Source of the DNA: an uncultured Neisseria sp.
GTDB taxonomy: Bacteria > Pseudomonadota > Gammaproteobacteria > Burkholderiales > Neisseriaceae
Direction of reading: 5' to 3'
DNA length: 19,384 bases
Assembly: GCA_937919795.1 (NCBI GenBank)
Contig: CALFOA010000308.1
Location: 1 to 19,384 of the forward strand
In this document: positions 1 to 8,493 of the stretch, in pieces
Layout: each line of letters starts with the position of its first letter
Numbering within the stretch: the first letter of the stretch is position 1
Notes under the pieces: generated by a model
Database searches by the model: none
Told to the model about the DNA's origin: nothing
Seen by the model: the letters and a program-made list of their open reading frames with translations, nothing else
Made by a program: the position numbers and the translations under genes

Positions 1-1
1 C

Positions 2-1093
2 CATAGCAAAGGCGGCTGGAATTATGGCGAAACTTCCGGTTTTGGCAAACACGGTAAAGGCGATTGGGGCTATGGTTATCAGCACTCCCACAAAGGCGGA
101 GAAACAGGCTGCTGGGTATGGAGCGGTAAAAAAGGCTGGTGCTTTGAAGTAGAACCCAAAAACCCAATCAAAACCGATCCTCAAGTACCGAGCAAACCCG
201 ATAATCACATTCCTGATCACGGCCACCACACCCCCGGCAAACCGTCGGAAAACGACGTGGTTTACGGCACCGAGTGTGATGACGACATCTCTACCGGCGC
301 TGGCAATGACACCATTATCGCCAAAGGCGGTAACGACATCCTCGACGGTGAATCCGGCAACGACACCATGATCGGCGGCAAAGGCGACGATACTTACTAT
401 GTCGACAGCCAGTGCGATGTGGTGATTGAGCACGAAAATGAAGGCAACGACACCATTCTGAGCAGCGTAAACATCACTGCGCCTGCCCATGTGGAAAACA
501 TTTCCCTGCTGACTGATAACGATTTGAACGCCATCGGCAATCATCTGAACAACGTATTGCACGGTAACGACGGCAAAAACCTGCTGAAAGCGCTGGAAGG
601 CAACGATAACCTCTACGGCCACGCCGGTGACGATATCTTGGTAGGCGGTGCAGGCGACGACTTCCTGAACGGCGGTGCCGGTAACGATATTCTGAACGGC
701 GGCGCCGGTTGCGATACTTATGTATTCGCCCGCGGTTTTGATCACGATGTGATTTACGACTTTGAATGCGGTACCGAACACACCGATACGCTACAATTCG
801 ACGGCTTCATCCACCCATCCGATTTGTGCTTCGAGCGCTTGGGCAACGATTTGGTGGTCAACATCCATAGCCTGTCTGAAGTAGGCGGCCCTAAATCCGA
901 AGACAGCGTTACCATCAATAACTGGTTCAAAGGCAGCGAATACCAAATCGAACAATTCGTATTCGTTGACAGCCAAGTCACTTGGGATGCCAAACAAATC
1001 GCCGATGCGGTTGGCTGCTACACTTGTGCCGACACCGGCTTGGGCAACAGCGTACAAGAGCAAATCCAGATTCAAAGCCAAATTTGCTGCTAA
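2..1093 (+). CDS. RTX-type calcium-binding protein, 3' part of gene (5' end outside window)
   Basis: The frame is open from base 2 to the TAA at 1091-1093 (363 residues). The internal GTG at 257 is not the likely start, because coding continues upstream without a stop. Residues 1-85 are rich in Gly, Lys, His, Trp and Tyr and end in a Pro/His linker (HIPDHGHHTPGKP). Residues about 88-137 and 197-240 carry glycine-aspartate nonapeptides of the GGxGxDxLx type (GGAGDDFLN, GGAGNDILN), which bind calcium in the RTX family. Between them is a TYYVDSQCDVVIE to VENISLL segment common in RTX adhesins and enzymes. Residues about 265-335 (DLCFERLGNDLVV, NNWFKG, IEQFVFVD) resemble the haemolysin-type calcium-binding related domain. 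Such proteins are normally exported by type I secretion through a C-terminal signal; this is inferred, and no secretion genes lie nearby. Eleven cysteines, with Cys-Cys at the end, are unusual for the family. The catalytic or adhesive part, if any, lies outside the window. Confidence 0.9.
   Translation, partial: HSKGGWNYGETSGFGKHGKGDWGYGYQHSHKGGETGCWVWSGKKGWCFEVEPKNPIKTDPQVPSKPDNHIPDHGHHTPGKPSENDVVYGTECDDDISTGAGNDTIIAKGGNDILDGESGNDTMIGGKGDDTYYVDSQCDVVIEHENEGNDTILSSVNITAPAHVENISLLTDNDLNAIGNHLNNVLHGNDGKNLLKALEGNDNLYGHAGDDILVGGAGDDFLNGGAGNDILNGGAGCDTYVFARGFDHDVIYDFECGTEHTDTLQFDGFIHPSDLCFERLGNDLVVNIHSLSEVGGPKSEDSVTINNWFKGSEYQIEQFVFVDSQVTWDAKQIADAVGCYTCADTGLGNSVQEQIQIQSQICC
596..715 (+). repeat. 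Tandem RTX nonapeptide repeats (second block)
   Basis: About four consecutive units of roughly 27 bases encode the pattern G-x-G-D/N-D-x-L-x-G. Units such as GGAGDDFLN and GGAGNDILN follow each other directly. The family uses these to build a calcium-loaded parallel beta-roll. The last unit has Cys in place of Asn/Asp (GGAGCDTYV). A shorter and more degenerate block lies at about 263-400. Confidence 0.85.
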
Positions 1094-1127
1094 GTATCGC
1101 TTAGCCGGATAAAACCGGATTTTGCTA

Positions 1128-1171
1128 AATGCCTGTCTGAAAACTTGCAAGCTCGTTTTCAGACAGGCATT
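1128..1171. terminator. Inverted DUS hairpin downstream of the RTX gene
   Basis: A perfect 17-base inverted repeat: the left arm AATGCCTGTCTGAAAAC (1128-1144) is repeated in reverse complement at 1155-1171, with a 10-base loop. Each arm contains one exact uptake sequence (1130-1141 and 1158-1169). It lies 34 bases after the RTX stop codon. There is no long T-tract after it, so termination may be weak. In Neisseria such DUS pairs commonly act as terminators. Confidence 0.75.
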
Positions 1172-1198
1172 AATCTATGTGTCTTTGACATAAGTTCT

Positions 1199-1227
1199 TT
1201 GAAATAGCAGGCATCCCCCTTTATAAT
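1199..1227 (+). promoter_or_regulatory. Sigma70-type promoter for the phosphate permease
   Basis: TTGAAA (1199-1204) and TATAAT (1222-1227) are separated by 17 bases. This gives five of six and six of six matches to the consensus at ideal spacing. Transcription would start near 1234, leaving a leader of about 117 bases before the ATG at 1351. A 7-base inverted repeat flanks the -10 box (see the next entry). Confidence 0.75.
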
Positions 1228-1235
1228 AGCCTGCT
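1206..1235. promoter_or_regulatory. Inverted repeat around the -10 box, possible operator
   Basis: AGCAGGC (1206-1212) and GCCTGCT (1229-1235) form a perfect inverted repeat with a 16-base spacer that includes the TATAAT. The arm centres are 23 bases apart, about two helical turns. That geometry fits a dimeric repressor. The left arm lies upstream of the expected transcript start, so it is unlikely to be an RNA hairpin of this transcript. The regulator is unknown. Confidence 0.35.
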
Positions 1236-1350
1236 GTTTGATAGGCCAAGTAACATTCACTCTTATCAAAACAATAAAAATCCAATTTAAACAATACTGT
1301 ACGCAGAGAGAATCTGATACCTTCCTCCCTTTCTTAGCAAGGAAAACCTT

Positions 1351-2934
1351 ATGGTTCAGGCAACCAACGGCTCGATGTTTAAAACCAATGCGTTTTTCGC
1401 CGCCATGTTTATCGGCATGGTCGGCTATTTTATCTACTGGGGCTTAGGTTACACCCAATATCAATCCAACACCGTATTCATTCTGGCTACCCTGTTTGGT
1501 GTTTTCATGGCCTTTAACATCGGTGGTAACGATGTGGCCAACTCTTTCGGCACCAGCGTCGGTGCCGGTACCCTCACCATCCGCCAAGCTTTGCTGGTGG
1601 CCGCTGTATTTGAAGTGAGCGGTGCGGTGATTGCCGGCGGCGAAGTCACCGAAACCATCCGCAGCGGTATTGTGAATATGGAAGCTTTGCCGTTGCAACC
1701 GATGCAGTTTGTTTTTATCATGATGTCGGCTTTGCTGGCGGCGGCGCTATGGTTGCTGTTCGCCACCCGTAAAGGCTTGCCGGTATCTACTACCCACGCC
1801 ATTATCGGCGGTATCGTCGGTAGCTCCATGCTGTTGGGCTACCAACTTTCCGGCGGCGGCGAATTGTCTATGTCGCTGGTGAAATGGAGCGCCATCGGTT
1901 CGATTGCCATTTCTTGGGTACTCTCTCCGGTGCTCGGCGGCCTGGTTTCTTATATTCTGTTTTACCAAATCAAAAAACACGTACTCGATTACAACGATGC
2001 CGCTGATGAGCAATTGAAACAATTAAAAGCCGAACGCAAGCAGCACAAAGAGCAGCACAAACTGCGTTTCGAAGCCTTATCCGAACAGGAAAAAGTACAA
2101 GTCGCCACCGCCATGGCGCGCGATGCCCAGATTTATAACGAACCCGAGTTCGACCCTGCCGAGCTGGAATCGAATTACTATCGCGGTTTATACGCCATCG
2201 AACAACGCAAACAAAGTGTCGATGCTTACCGTGCGCTGCATTCTTGGGTACCGATTATTTCCTCGCTCGGCGGCATGATGATTGCTTCGATGCTGATTTT
2301 CAAAGGCCTGAAAAACCTGGATTTAGGCATGAGCACCCTCAACAGCTTCCTCGTTATCGGCATGATAGGCGCCGGTATCTGGCTTGCCACCTTTATTTAT
2401 GCCAAAACCCTGAAGCGTAAAGATTTGGGCAAATCCACTTTCCTGATGTTCAGCTGGATGCAGGTATTTACCGCTGCCGGCTTCGCCTTCAGCCACGGCG
2501 CCAACGACATTGCCAATGCCATCGGCCCGTTTGCCGCGATTATGGACGTATTGCGTACCGGCGAAATCGGTACTTCCGCCCCCATTCCGCCGGTGGTGAT
2601 GCTGACCTTCGGTATCGCCCTGATTGTCGGCCTGTGGTTTATCGGTAAAGAAGTGATTGCCACCGTCGGCACCAACTTGGCGGAAATGCACCCCTCTTCA
2701 GGCTTTACCGCCGAACTGGCCGCCGCCTCGGTGGTGATGATGGCCTCCCTGCTCGGCCTGCCGGTATCCAGCACCCACATTCTGGTCGGCGCCGTGTTGG
2801 GTATCGGCTTGGTGAACCGCAATGCCAACTGGAAAATGATGAAACCGATCGGCCTCGCTTGGATCATTACCCTGCCCGCCTCATCTATCCTCGCCGTACT
2901 CTGCTTCCTCGGCTTGAACGCGATGTTTGGTTAA
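1351..2934 (+). CDS. pit: PiT-family inorganic phosphate permease
   Basis: A 527-residue inner-membrane transporter expected to import phosphate (as metal-phosphate with H+, or with Na+). The two inverted halves of the PiT fold each carry the signature: [14 protein letters not shown] at residues 58-71 and [13 protein letters not shown] at 381-393. Each half also has the matching LPVST/STH motif ([12 protein letters not shown] near 143, [12 protein letters not shown] near the C-terminus). A charged, Lys/Glu/Gln-rich cytoplasmic loop at about 207-295 separates the halves. Many membrane segments are evident. The ATG has the ribosome site AAGGA (1339-1343) seven bases upstream. It is transcribed alone from the promoter at 1199-1227 and ends at a strong DUS terminator. 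No DUF47/PhoU-like partner gene is adjacent. The family is certain; the exact substrate (phosphate rather than sulfate) is inferred. Confidence 0.93.
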   Translation: MVQATNGSMFKTNAFFAAMFIGMVGYFIYWGLGYTQYQSNTVFILATLFGVFMAFNIGGNDVANSFGTSVGAGTLTIRQALLVAAVFEVSGAVIAGGEVTETIRSGIVNMEALPLQPMQFVFIMMSALLAAALWLLFATRKGLPVSTTHAIIGGIVGSSMLLGYQLSGGGELSMSLVKWSAIGSIAISWVLSPVLGGLVSYILFYQIKKHVLDYNDAADEQLKQLKAERKQHKEQHKLRFEALSEQEKVQVATAMARDAQIYNEPEFDPAELESNYYRGLYAIEQRKQSVDAYRALHSWVPIISSLGGMMIASMLIFKGLKNLDLGMSTLNSFLVIGMIGAGIWLATFIYAKTLKRKDLGKSTFLMFSWMQVFTAAGFAFSHGANDIANAIGPFAAIMDVLRTGEIGTSAPIPPVVMLTFGIALIVGLWFIGKEVIATVGTNLAEMHPSSGFTAELAAASVVMMASLLGLPVSSTHILVGAVLGIGLVNRNANWKMMKPIGLAWIITLPASSILAVLCFLGLNAMFG

Positions 2935-2960
2935 CCTGTTCTAGTCTTGCTAAAACAATC

Positions 2961-2996
2961 AATGCCTGTCTGAAACATTCAGACAGGCATTTTTTT
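2961..2996 (+). terminator. Inverted DUS terminator of the phosphate permease gene
   Basis: AATGCCTGTCTGAA (2961-2974) pairs with its exact reverse complement at 2978-2991 across a 3-base loop and runs into a T-tract (2991-2996). This is a textbook intrinsic terminator made from two uptake sequences. It lies 27 bases after the stop codon. Confidence 0.9.
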
Positions 2997-3039
2997 GTAT
3001 GCAAACGGTTTTTCCATAAACAGATGGCCATACCCAAAA

Positions 3040-3051
3040 TGCCTGTCTGAA
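3040..3051 (+). repeat. Single DNA uptake sequence
   Basis: An exact TGCCTGTCTGAA, extended to AATGCCTGTCTGAAA, lies between the two terminators that separate the convergent phosphate and gluconate transcription units. It has no inverted partner. Confidence 0.85.
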
Positions 3052-3070
3052 AACAAACCCGGCTGTTCCA

Positions 3071-3120
3071 GTAAACAAAAACACGGCGCTGCAAACTGCC
3101 GGCGCCGTGTTTTTGTTTAC
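3071..3120. terminator. Bidirectional terminator between pit and gluconokinase
   Basis: A perfect 19-base inverted repeat (3071-3089 and 3102-3120, loop of 12). The GC-rich core ACACGGCGC/GCGCCGTGT is flanked by A-rich and T-rich arms, so a U-tract follows the stem in either direction. It lies seven bases past the gluconokinase stop on the minus strand. Unlike the other terminators here it contains no uptake sequence. Confidence 0.88.
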
Positions 3121-3127
3121 TGCCTCA

Positions 3128-3649
3128 TTACTTAAGCAATCCCTGCTCTTTCACCCAAGCTAGCATTTCCGCTTCTACTTCCTCGGCGCTGCCGGGGTTA
3201 CTGATGCGTACGCCGATTTCATCGGGCTGTAACTCTTCCAGAATCGCCACTTGCGAATCGAGCATCTCCGCTTTCATATAATGCCCTTTGCGCGACATCA
3301 GGCGCTCAAGGTTCACTTCATAGGGCGGCGCAAGATGAACAAACACGGTTTCACCCTCGGCTTCACGCAGAATATCGCGATACTGCCGTTTCAGTGCCGA
3401 ACAGGTCACGATACTGTATCGCTCCCCCGCCCGCGCCTGCTCGCTCATCCAATCGCGCAGGTTGCCGAGCCACGGGTAACGATCTTCATCGGTAAGCGGG
3501 ATACCGGCACCCATTTTGTCGCGGTTGGTTTGGGTGTGGAAATCGTCGCCTTCCGCATAAGGGCAATCGAGGTGTTTTTGCAGATCAACAGCGGCGGTGG
3601 TCTTGCCACAACCGGCTACGCCCATAAACACAAAATGTACGGTTTTCAT
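3128..3649 (-). CDS. gntK: Gluconokinase (gluconate kinase)
   Basis: A 173-residue cytoplasmic kinase that phosphorylates D-gluconate with ATP to give 6-phosphogluconate, feeding the Entner-Doudoroff or pentose phosphate route. The Walker A loop is GVAGCGKT (residues 10-17). Family motifs follow: a GDDFH substrate segment, NRDKMGAGIPLTDEDRYPWL, CSALKRQYRDILRE and RKGHYMKAEML. The length equals that of the GntK family. The ATG has GGAG (3657-3660) seven bases upstream and starts 11 bases after the gluconate permease stop, so the two form one operon. Identification is firm from the motif order and the neighbour. Confidence 0.95.
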   Translation of the reverse strand: MKTVHFVFMGVAGCGKTTAAVDLQKHLDCPYAEGDDFHTQTNRDKMGAGIPLTDEDRYPWLGNLRDWMSEQARAGERYSIVTCSALKRQYRDILREAEGETVFVHLAPPYEVNLERLMSRKGHYMKAEMLDSQVAILEELQPDEIGVRISNPGSAEEVEAEMLAWVKEQGLLK

Positions 3650-3660
3650 TAAGCTACTCC

Positions 3661-5046
3661 TTAAAATAAGGCAAACATCAAGGCAGACAAGCCAAAGCCG
3701 ATGGCGGCAATCAGGGTTTGGTTAACCGTCCAGGTTTTCAGCGTGGTTGGCACATCCATATTCAGCAGTCTGCCCACCAACCAGAAACCGGAATCATTAA
3801 AGTGGCTCACGCCCACTGAACCAGCGGCAGTCGCCAGCACGATGCAAGCCAGTTGCCAATCGCTGTAACCGGCAGCGGCCACCGCTGGTGCCATTAGAGC
3901 TGCCGCAGTAGTCAACGCCACCGTGGCCGAACCTTGGGCAATGCGCAAGGCCAATGCCACCAAGAAACAACCCAGCAATACCGGAATACCCAAATCGCTC
4001 ATGCTGTCGGCCAGTGCTTTACCGATACCGGAAGCACGCAACACGCCACCAAACATACCGCCCGCGCCGGTAATCAGAATCACCGAACACACCGGGCCGA
4101 GCGCGCCATCTATGGTTTTTTCCAAAGCCGAAGCCTCTTCACCACGCTTGCGACCCAGTACAAATAACGCCACTAAAACAGAAATCAACAAGGCAATCGG
4201 AGTAGAGCCGATCATGCGCAGCGCTTGTACCCAACCCTCATCGGCGCTCACTACTTTTTCAGAAATCAGAGTGGCCAAACCGGTATTCAGGAAAATCAAC
4301 AGCATCGGAATCAGCATAAGGCCGATCACGGTACCGGCAGAAGCCGGGTTTTTCGGCTGGTCGTTATCCTGTTTGCCGCCGCTCAAAATATCGGGCACCG
4401 GCACGGCAAAACGGCGATCAAGCACTTTGCCCAGTACATAGCCACTGAAATACCAAGTAATCACCGCCAACGGCAGGCCGAGCAACAGCACATGGCCAAT
4501 GCTGGCGCCGTAGAACTCGGAAGCGGCAATCGGCCCCGGATGCGGCGGCAAAAACACGTGCATTACCGAAAACGCACCGATAGAAGCCATGCCGTAAGCC
4601 AATACGTTGGCCTTCATCCGCCGCGCGGTGGCAAACACAATCGGCAGCATCACCACCAAACCGGCATCAAAGAAAATCGGAAAGCCGAAAATCAACGACG
4701 CCACGCCGAGCGCAAACGGTGCGCGCTTTTCACCAAAAGTGCGAATCAGTGCATCGGCCAGCGATTGCGCACCGCCGGAAGTTTCCACCAAGCGGCCGAG
4801 CATCGCGCCCAAACCGACCAGCAAGGCCACGCTGCCGAGCGTGCCGCCAAAATTTTTGACTAATACGTCGTTCACAATATTGCCCATCGGCAAGCCGGTA
4901 GCAATCGCGGTAGCCAAGCTGGCAATCATCAACGCCAGCAGCGCATGTACCCTAAATTTGATGATCAGCACCAAAATCAGCAAAATGGCCGCTGCCGCTA
5001 TACTCAGCAGCGTGCCGGTACCCAAAGTTTGTGTCCAGTTTTCCAT
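3661..5046 (-). CDS. gntT: GntP-family gluconate permease
   Basis: A 461-residue polytopic inner-membrane permease with many membrane segments. The family hallmarks are the FGFPIFFDAGLVVMLPI segment and HVFLPPHPGPIAASEFYGA, followed by late repeats rich in Gly/Ala (RIAQGSATVALTTAAALMAP, HFNDSGFW). It probably takes up gluconate with protons for the downstream kinase. The frame is open upstream to a GTG at 5094. I chose the ATG at 5046 because GAGGA lies 10 bases before it, the GTG lacks a ribosome site, and GntP proteins begin shortly before the first membrane helix. Whether it is closest to GntT, GntU or GntP cannot be settled by eye. I found no convincing promoter upstream. Confidence 0.9.
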   Translation of the reverse strand: MENWTQTLGTGTLLSIAAAAILLILVLIIKFRVHALLALMIASLATAIATGLPMGNIVNDVLVKNFGGTLGSVALLVGLGAMLGRLVETSGGAQSLADALIRTFGEKRAPFALGVASLIFGFPIFFDAGLVVMLPIVFATARRMKANVLAYGMASIGAFSVMHVFLPPHPGPIAASEFYGASIGHVLLLGLPLAVITWYFSGYVLGKVLDRRFAVPVPDILSGGKQDNDQPKNPASAGTVIGLMLIPMLLIFLNTGLATLISEKVVSADEGWVQALRMIGSTPIALLISVLVALFVLGRKRGEEASALEKTIDGALGPVCSVILITGAGGMFGGVLRASGIGKALADSMSDLGIPVLLGCFLVALALRIAQGSATVALTTAAALMAPAVAAAGYSDWQLACIVLATAAGSVGVSHFNDSGFWLVGRLLNMDVPTTLKTWTVNQTLIAAIGFGLSALMFALF

Positions 5047-5349
5047 TTTTGAGAAGTCCTCTGAAAAGATTAAAATCATCGGCGTATACCGCACGTACTA
5101 CGCACAGTCATTCAGCCGTTTTTATTAACAGATACCACTGCTCAATTATGACTGAAACTGGCTCCCATTTGAGTTTCTTTACATTGAAATGAACTGCGCG
5201 AAATGCCTGTCTGAAAAGAAAAAAATGATATTTGGGTTGAAACTTGCTTATCGGCTAATCAGGAATGGATAAAGCATCATTACTTTCATAAATGATGGAT
5301 TTCTTTTACGGTATTTACTTCTCAATAAACCAGAGTGTGTCTGATTGAT
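5047..5349. other. Intergenic region upstream of the gluconate operon
   Basis: About 300 bases without a credible gene on either strand. It holds one single uptake sequence (5204-5215) and an inverted repeat CATCATT/AATGATG (5275-5281 and 5291-5297, 9-base spacer) that could be a regulator site. The left part is AT-rich. The gntT promoter must lie here on the minus strand, but no -35/-10 pair is good enough to name. Confidence 0.5.
5204..5215 (+). repeat. Single DNA uptake sequence
   Basis: An exact TGCCTGTCTGAA about 160 bases upstream of the gluconate permease start, without an inverted partner. Confidence 0.85.
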
Positions 5350-5402
5350 TAAGTAAAAAAATGCCTGTCTGAAACGTTTTCAGACAGGCATTTTTTTACT
5401 TA
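5350..5402 (-). terminator. Inverted DUS terminator of the mdtABC operon
   Basis: A perfect inverted repeat with 25-base arms (5350-5374 and 5378-5402) around a 3-base loop. The core is a pair of exact uptake sequences (5362-5373 and 5379-5390). Flanking A7/T7 tracts supply a U-run in either direction. It begins four bases past the last mdtC base and so ends that operon. Confidence 0.9.
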
Positions 5403-5406
5403 AATG

Positions 5407-8400
5407 CTACGTTTGCTGCTTCGGCAATTGATGTGCCTTACCACTCATTTTCCGCTGCCATTGATCCAGCAACAAATACACTACCGGCGTAGTATAGAGC
5501 GTGAGCAACTGGCTGAGAATCAGGCCGCCGGCGATGGTAATACCCAAGGGAGTGCGCAATTCGGCGCCGTCGCCCTGCGCCAATGCCAGTGGCAGCGCGC
5601 CAAACAGCGCGGCCAGCGTGGTCATCATAATCGGTCGGAAACGCAGCAAACAAGCTTGAAAAATGGCTTGTTGCGGGCTTAAGCCCTGCTCTCGTTCGGC
5701 GGCCAGCGCGAAATCCACCATCATGATGGCGTTTTTCTTCACAATGCCGATCAGCAGCAAAATACCGATTAAAGCAATAATGTCGAACTGGCTTTTAAAC
5801 ATCATCAACGCCAGCAAAGCACCGACACCGGCCGATGGCAACGTCGACAAAATGGTGACAGGATGCACCAGACTTTCATACAGCATACCCAGCACCAGAT
5901 ACACCGCCAGCAAGGCCAAGGCGATTAATACCGGCTGGCTGGATAAGGATTGCTGGAAGGTTTGCGCGGTGCCTTTGAAGCCGCCGACAATCGCGCTGGG
6001 CAGGCCGACTTGCGAAACGGCCTGCTCAATCTCGGCGGTAATATCAGATAAGGCAATGCCCGGTTGCAGGTTAAACGACAAAGTAGCGGCGGTAAAACCG
6101 CTCTGGCGGTTCACCGATAAGGCGCTGGCGGCGGGCTTCCAACTGGCAAACGCCGATAAAGGAATGGCCTCGCCCTGATTATTGTTCACATAAATACTGA
6201 CCAACCCCTGCGGCGTTTGCAGGTATTGTGAATCAAGCACCATCACCACGCGGTATTGGTTGAGCGGCCGGTAGAGGGTGGATACCTGCCGCTGGCTGAA
6301 AGCATCGCTCAACACCGCATTCACCGCCCGCTGGGTAACGCCCAAACGTGCCATGGCGTCGCGGTTAAATTCCAGCCGGGTAGTCAAACCTCGAGCTTCC
6401 AAATCGCTGTTGACCTGCGTGATGCCGGGTACTTGCTGCAAGGCTTGCAACACCCTCGGCGTCCACTCGCGCAACTGTTCGAGATTATCGCCCTGCAAGG
6501 TGTATTGGTATTGCGCATTGCTGCTGCGCCCGCCGACGCGGATGTCTTGCGCCGCCTGAAAAGTCACATTACTGCCCGGCTCGTTCGCCAGCTTGCGGCG
6601 CAAACGCTGAATGACCTGTTCGGCGGGATCCTGCCTTTCAGACAGGGGTTTCAACGCGACAAACAGGCTGGCGGAATGGCTGGCGCTGCTGCTTATGGTG
6701 CCCATCACATTCTCCACTGCCGCGTCTTCACCCACCACTTTCATCACCCGCCGCAACTTTTCGTTCATCGCCTGAAACGAAGTGGCTTGGTCGGCGCGGA
6801 TATTGCCCATCAGCACACCGGTGTCTTGCTGCGGGAAAAAGCCTTTGGAAACTTGGTTAAACAACCAAACGTTTAACAACACGGTTAACGCTACCACACC
6901 CAACATCAAAGCGCGGTGCGCCAGCGCCCAGCTTAAGCTTTTGCGGTAGCCCGCGAGCATGCCGTTCACCATTTTTTCGCTGACACGCGCCAAATAAGAA
7001 GGCGGTTTCTGTTCGCCTAAAGGCTTGAGCCAGCGCGCGCACAGCATCGGCGTGGTGGTGAGCGACACCACCAGCGAAATCATAATCGCCGCCGACAAGG
7101 TAACGGCAAACTCGTGCAGCAGACGGCCGATGATGCCGTCCATCAGCAAAATCGGCGTGAACACCGCTACCAGCGAAAGACTCATCGACACCACGGTAAA
7201 GCCGACTTCTTTCGCGCCGATCAGTGCGGCCTCGCCCGGTGATTTACCTTCTTCAATATGGCGGGCGATGTTTTCCAGCACCACCACTGCATCATCAACC
7301 ACAAAACCGGTGGCGATGGTGAGCGCCATCAGGCTGATGTTGTTGAGCGAAAAATCCAGCAGGTACATCACGGCAAAAGTGCCCACCAGCGACACCGGCA
7401 CCGTCAACGCCGGAATCATGGTGGCCCGCCAGTTGCGCAAAAACAGGAACACCACCATCACCACCAAACACACCGACAACAACAGCGCGTGTTCCACCTC
7501 GCGCAGCGAAGCGCGGATGGTGGGGCTTCGGTCCAAGGCCACACTCATTTTGATGGTCGCCGGAATTTCCTCCTGCAAGCGCGGTACCGCCTCGCGAACG
7601 CGGTCTACCGTATCGATGATATTGGCGCCCGGCTGGCGGAAGATCACCAGCATGATGGCCGGCTCGTTGTTCAGCAAACCCATATTGAGCGAATTGCTGA
7701 CGCTGTCTTCCACCTTAGCCACGTCCGATAATCGTATCGCCGCGCCGTTTTGATGGCGGACAATCAGCGGCAGATAATCGGCCGCTTGCGTGAGCTGGTC
7801 GTTGGTTTGAATCTGATGCACTTTGCCGTGCTGCTCAAGATAACCTTTCGGCCGGTTGTTGTTGGCATCGGCCAGCGTGGTACGAATGTCTTCTAAATCC
7901 AAGCCATAATGATTAAGCTGAGTGGGATTCACTTCCACCCGTATTCCCGGCTGCGCGCCGCCGCCGATCGCCACATCGCCCACCCCGGGAATTTGCAACA
8001 GTTTCTGCGAGATGATGCTGTCGGCCGCGTCGTACATTTGCGAACGGCTCATCGAATCGCTGGTAAGGCCGAGGATCATAATCGGCGAATCGGCCGGATT
8101 CACTTTGCGATAGCTCGGATTGGTCGGCATCGCCGGCAGCATACTGCGCGAAGCGTTAATCGCTGCTTGTACGTCGCGTGCCGCGCTGTCAATGTTGCGG
8201 CTTAAATCGAATTGCAAAGTGATGCGGGTGGTGCCGTTTGAACTGGAAGAGGTGATTTCGTTCACCCCGGCAATCCGCCCGAGCGCACGTTCCAGCGGTG
8301 TGGCCACCGTGGCCGCCATCGTTTCCGGGCTGGCGCCGGGTACGCGGGCGGAAACCGAAATGGTCGGGAAATCCACTTGCGGCAACGGCGCTACCGGCAA

Positions 8401-8493
8401 CAAGCGAAACGCCACCGCCCCCAGCAATAAAATTGCCAAGGTCAGCAGCGTGGTGGCCACCGGCCGTTTGATAAAAGGCTGGGAAATGCTCAC
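5407..8493 (-). CDS. mdtC: RND multidrug efflux pump subunit MdtC
   Basis: A 1028-residue inner-membrane proton/drug antiporter of the RND superfamily, matching the length of E. coli MdtC (about 1025). N-terminal [20 protein letters not shown] is the first helix. The next landmarks are [34 protein letters not shown] and QTNDQL. The proton-relay helix 4 holds [15 protein letters not shown] (Asp400-Asp401). Two large periplasmic loops follow helices 1 and 7. The C-terminal half has [29 protein letters not shown] and [21 protein letters not shown]. In E. coli MdtB and MdtC form a mixed trimer; the adjacent mdtB makes the same likely here. The start is a GTG at 8493 overlapping the mdtB stop (GTGA, 4 bases), which implies translational coupling. 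Confidence 0.94.
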   Translation of the reverse strand: MSISQPFIKRPVATTLLTLAILLLGAVAFRLLPVAPLPQVDFPTISVSARVPGASPETMAATVATPLERALGRIAGVNEITSSSSNGTTRITLQFDLSRNIDSAARDVQAAINASRSMLPAMPTNPSYRKVNPADSPIMILGLTSDSMSRSQMYDAADSIISQKLLQIPGVGDVAIGGGAQPGIRVEVNPTQLNHYGLDLEDIRTTLADANNNRPKGYLEQHGKVHQIQTNDQLTQAADYLPLIVRHQNGAAIRLSDVAKVEDSVSNSLNMGLLNNEPAIMLVIFRQPGANIIDTVDRVREAVPRLQEEIPATIKMSVALDRSPTIRASLREVEHALLLSVCLVVMVVFLFLRNWRATMIPALTVPVSLVGTFAVMYLLDFSLNNISLMALTIATGFVVDDAVVVLENIARHIEEGKSPGEAALIGAKEVGFTVVSMSLSLVAVFTPILLMDGIIGRLLHEFAVTLSAAIMISLVVSLTTTPMLCARWLKPLGEQKPPSYLARVSEKMVNGMLAGYRKSLSWALAHRALMLGVVALTVLLNVWLFNQVSKGFFPQQDTGVLMGNIRADQATSFQAMNEKLRRVMKVVGEDAAVENVMGTISSSASHSASLFVALKPLSERQDPAEQVIQRLRRKLANEPGSNVTFQAAQDIRVGGRSSNAQYQYTLQGDNLEQLREWTPRVLQALQQVPGITQVNSDLEARGLTTRLEFNRDAMARLGVTQRAVNAVLSDAFSQRQVSTLYRPLNQYRVVMVLDSQYLQTPQGLVSIYVNNNQGEAIPLSAFASWKPAASALSVNRQSGFTAATLSFNLQPGIALSDITAEIEQAVSQVGLPSAIVGGFKGTAQTFQQSLSSQPVLIALALLAVYLVLGMLYESLVHPVTILSTLPSAGVGALLALMMFKSQFDIIALIGILLLIGIVKKNAIMMVDFALAAEREQGLSPQQAIFQACLLRFRPIMMTTLAALFGALPLALAQGDGAELRTPLGITIAGGLILSQLLTLYTTPVVYLLLDQWQRKMSGKAHQLPKQQT

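Noticed and set aside
257..1093. RTX gene starting at the GTG at 257
   Set aside because: The same frame is open to base 2 with protein-like composition and no ribosome site precedes the GTG, so the gene is cut by the window edge.
1185..1227. TTGACA at 1185-1190 as the -35 of the pit promoter
   Set aside because: It is 31 bases from the TATAAT, far too distant; TTGAAA at 1199 has the right spacing.
3923..5128. Plus-strand frames opposite the gluconate permease
   Set aside because: They are shadow frames produced by the GC-biased third positions of the real minus-strand gene; the products look like no known protein.
5047..5200. gntT promoter using CATAAT (5145-5150, minus) or TTTAAT nearer the gene
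   Set aside because: No acceptable -35 sits 16-18 bases upstream of either, so I did not list a promoter.
6638..6649. Further uptake sequence in mdtC (TTCAGACAGGGG)
   Set aside because: It differs from the consensus at two bases; it may be decayed or chance, so it was not counted. TTCAGACTGGCC near 13447 in pth was set aside likewise.
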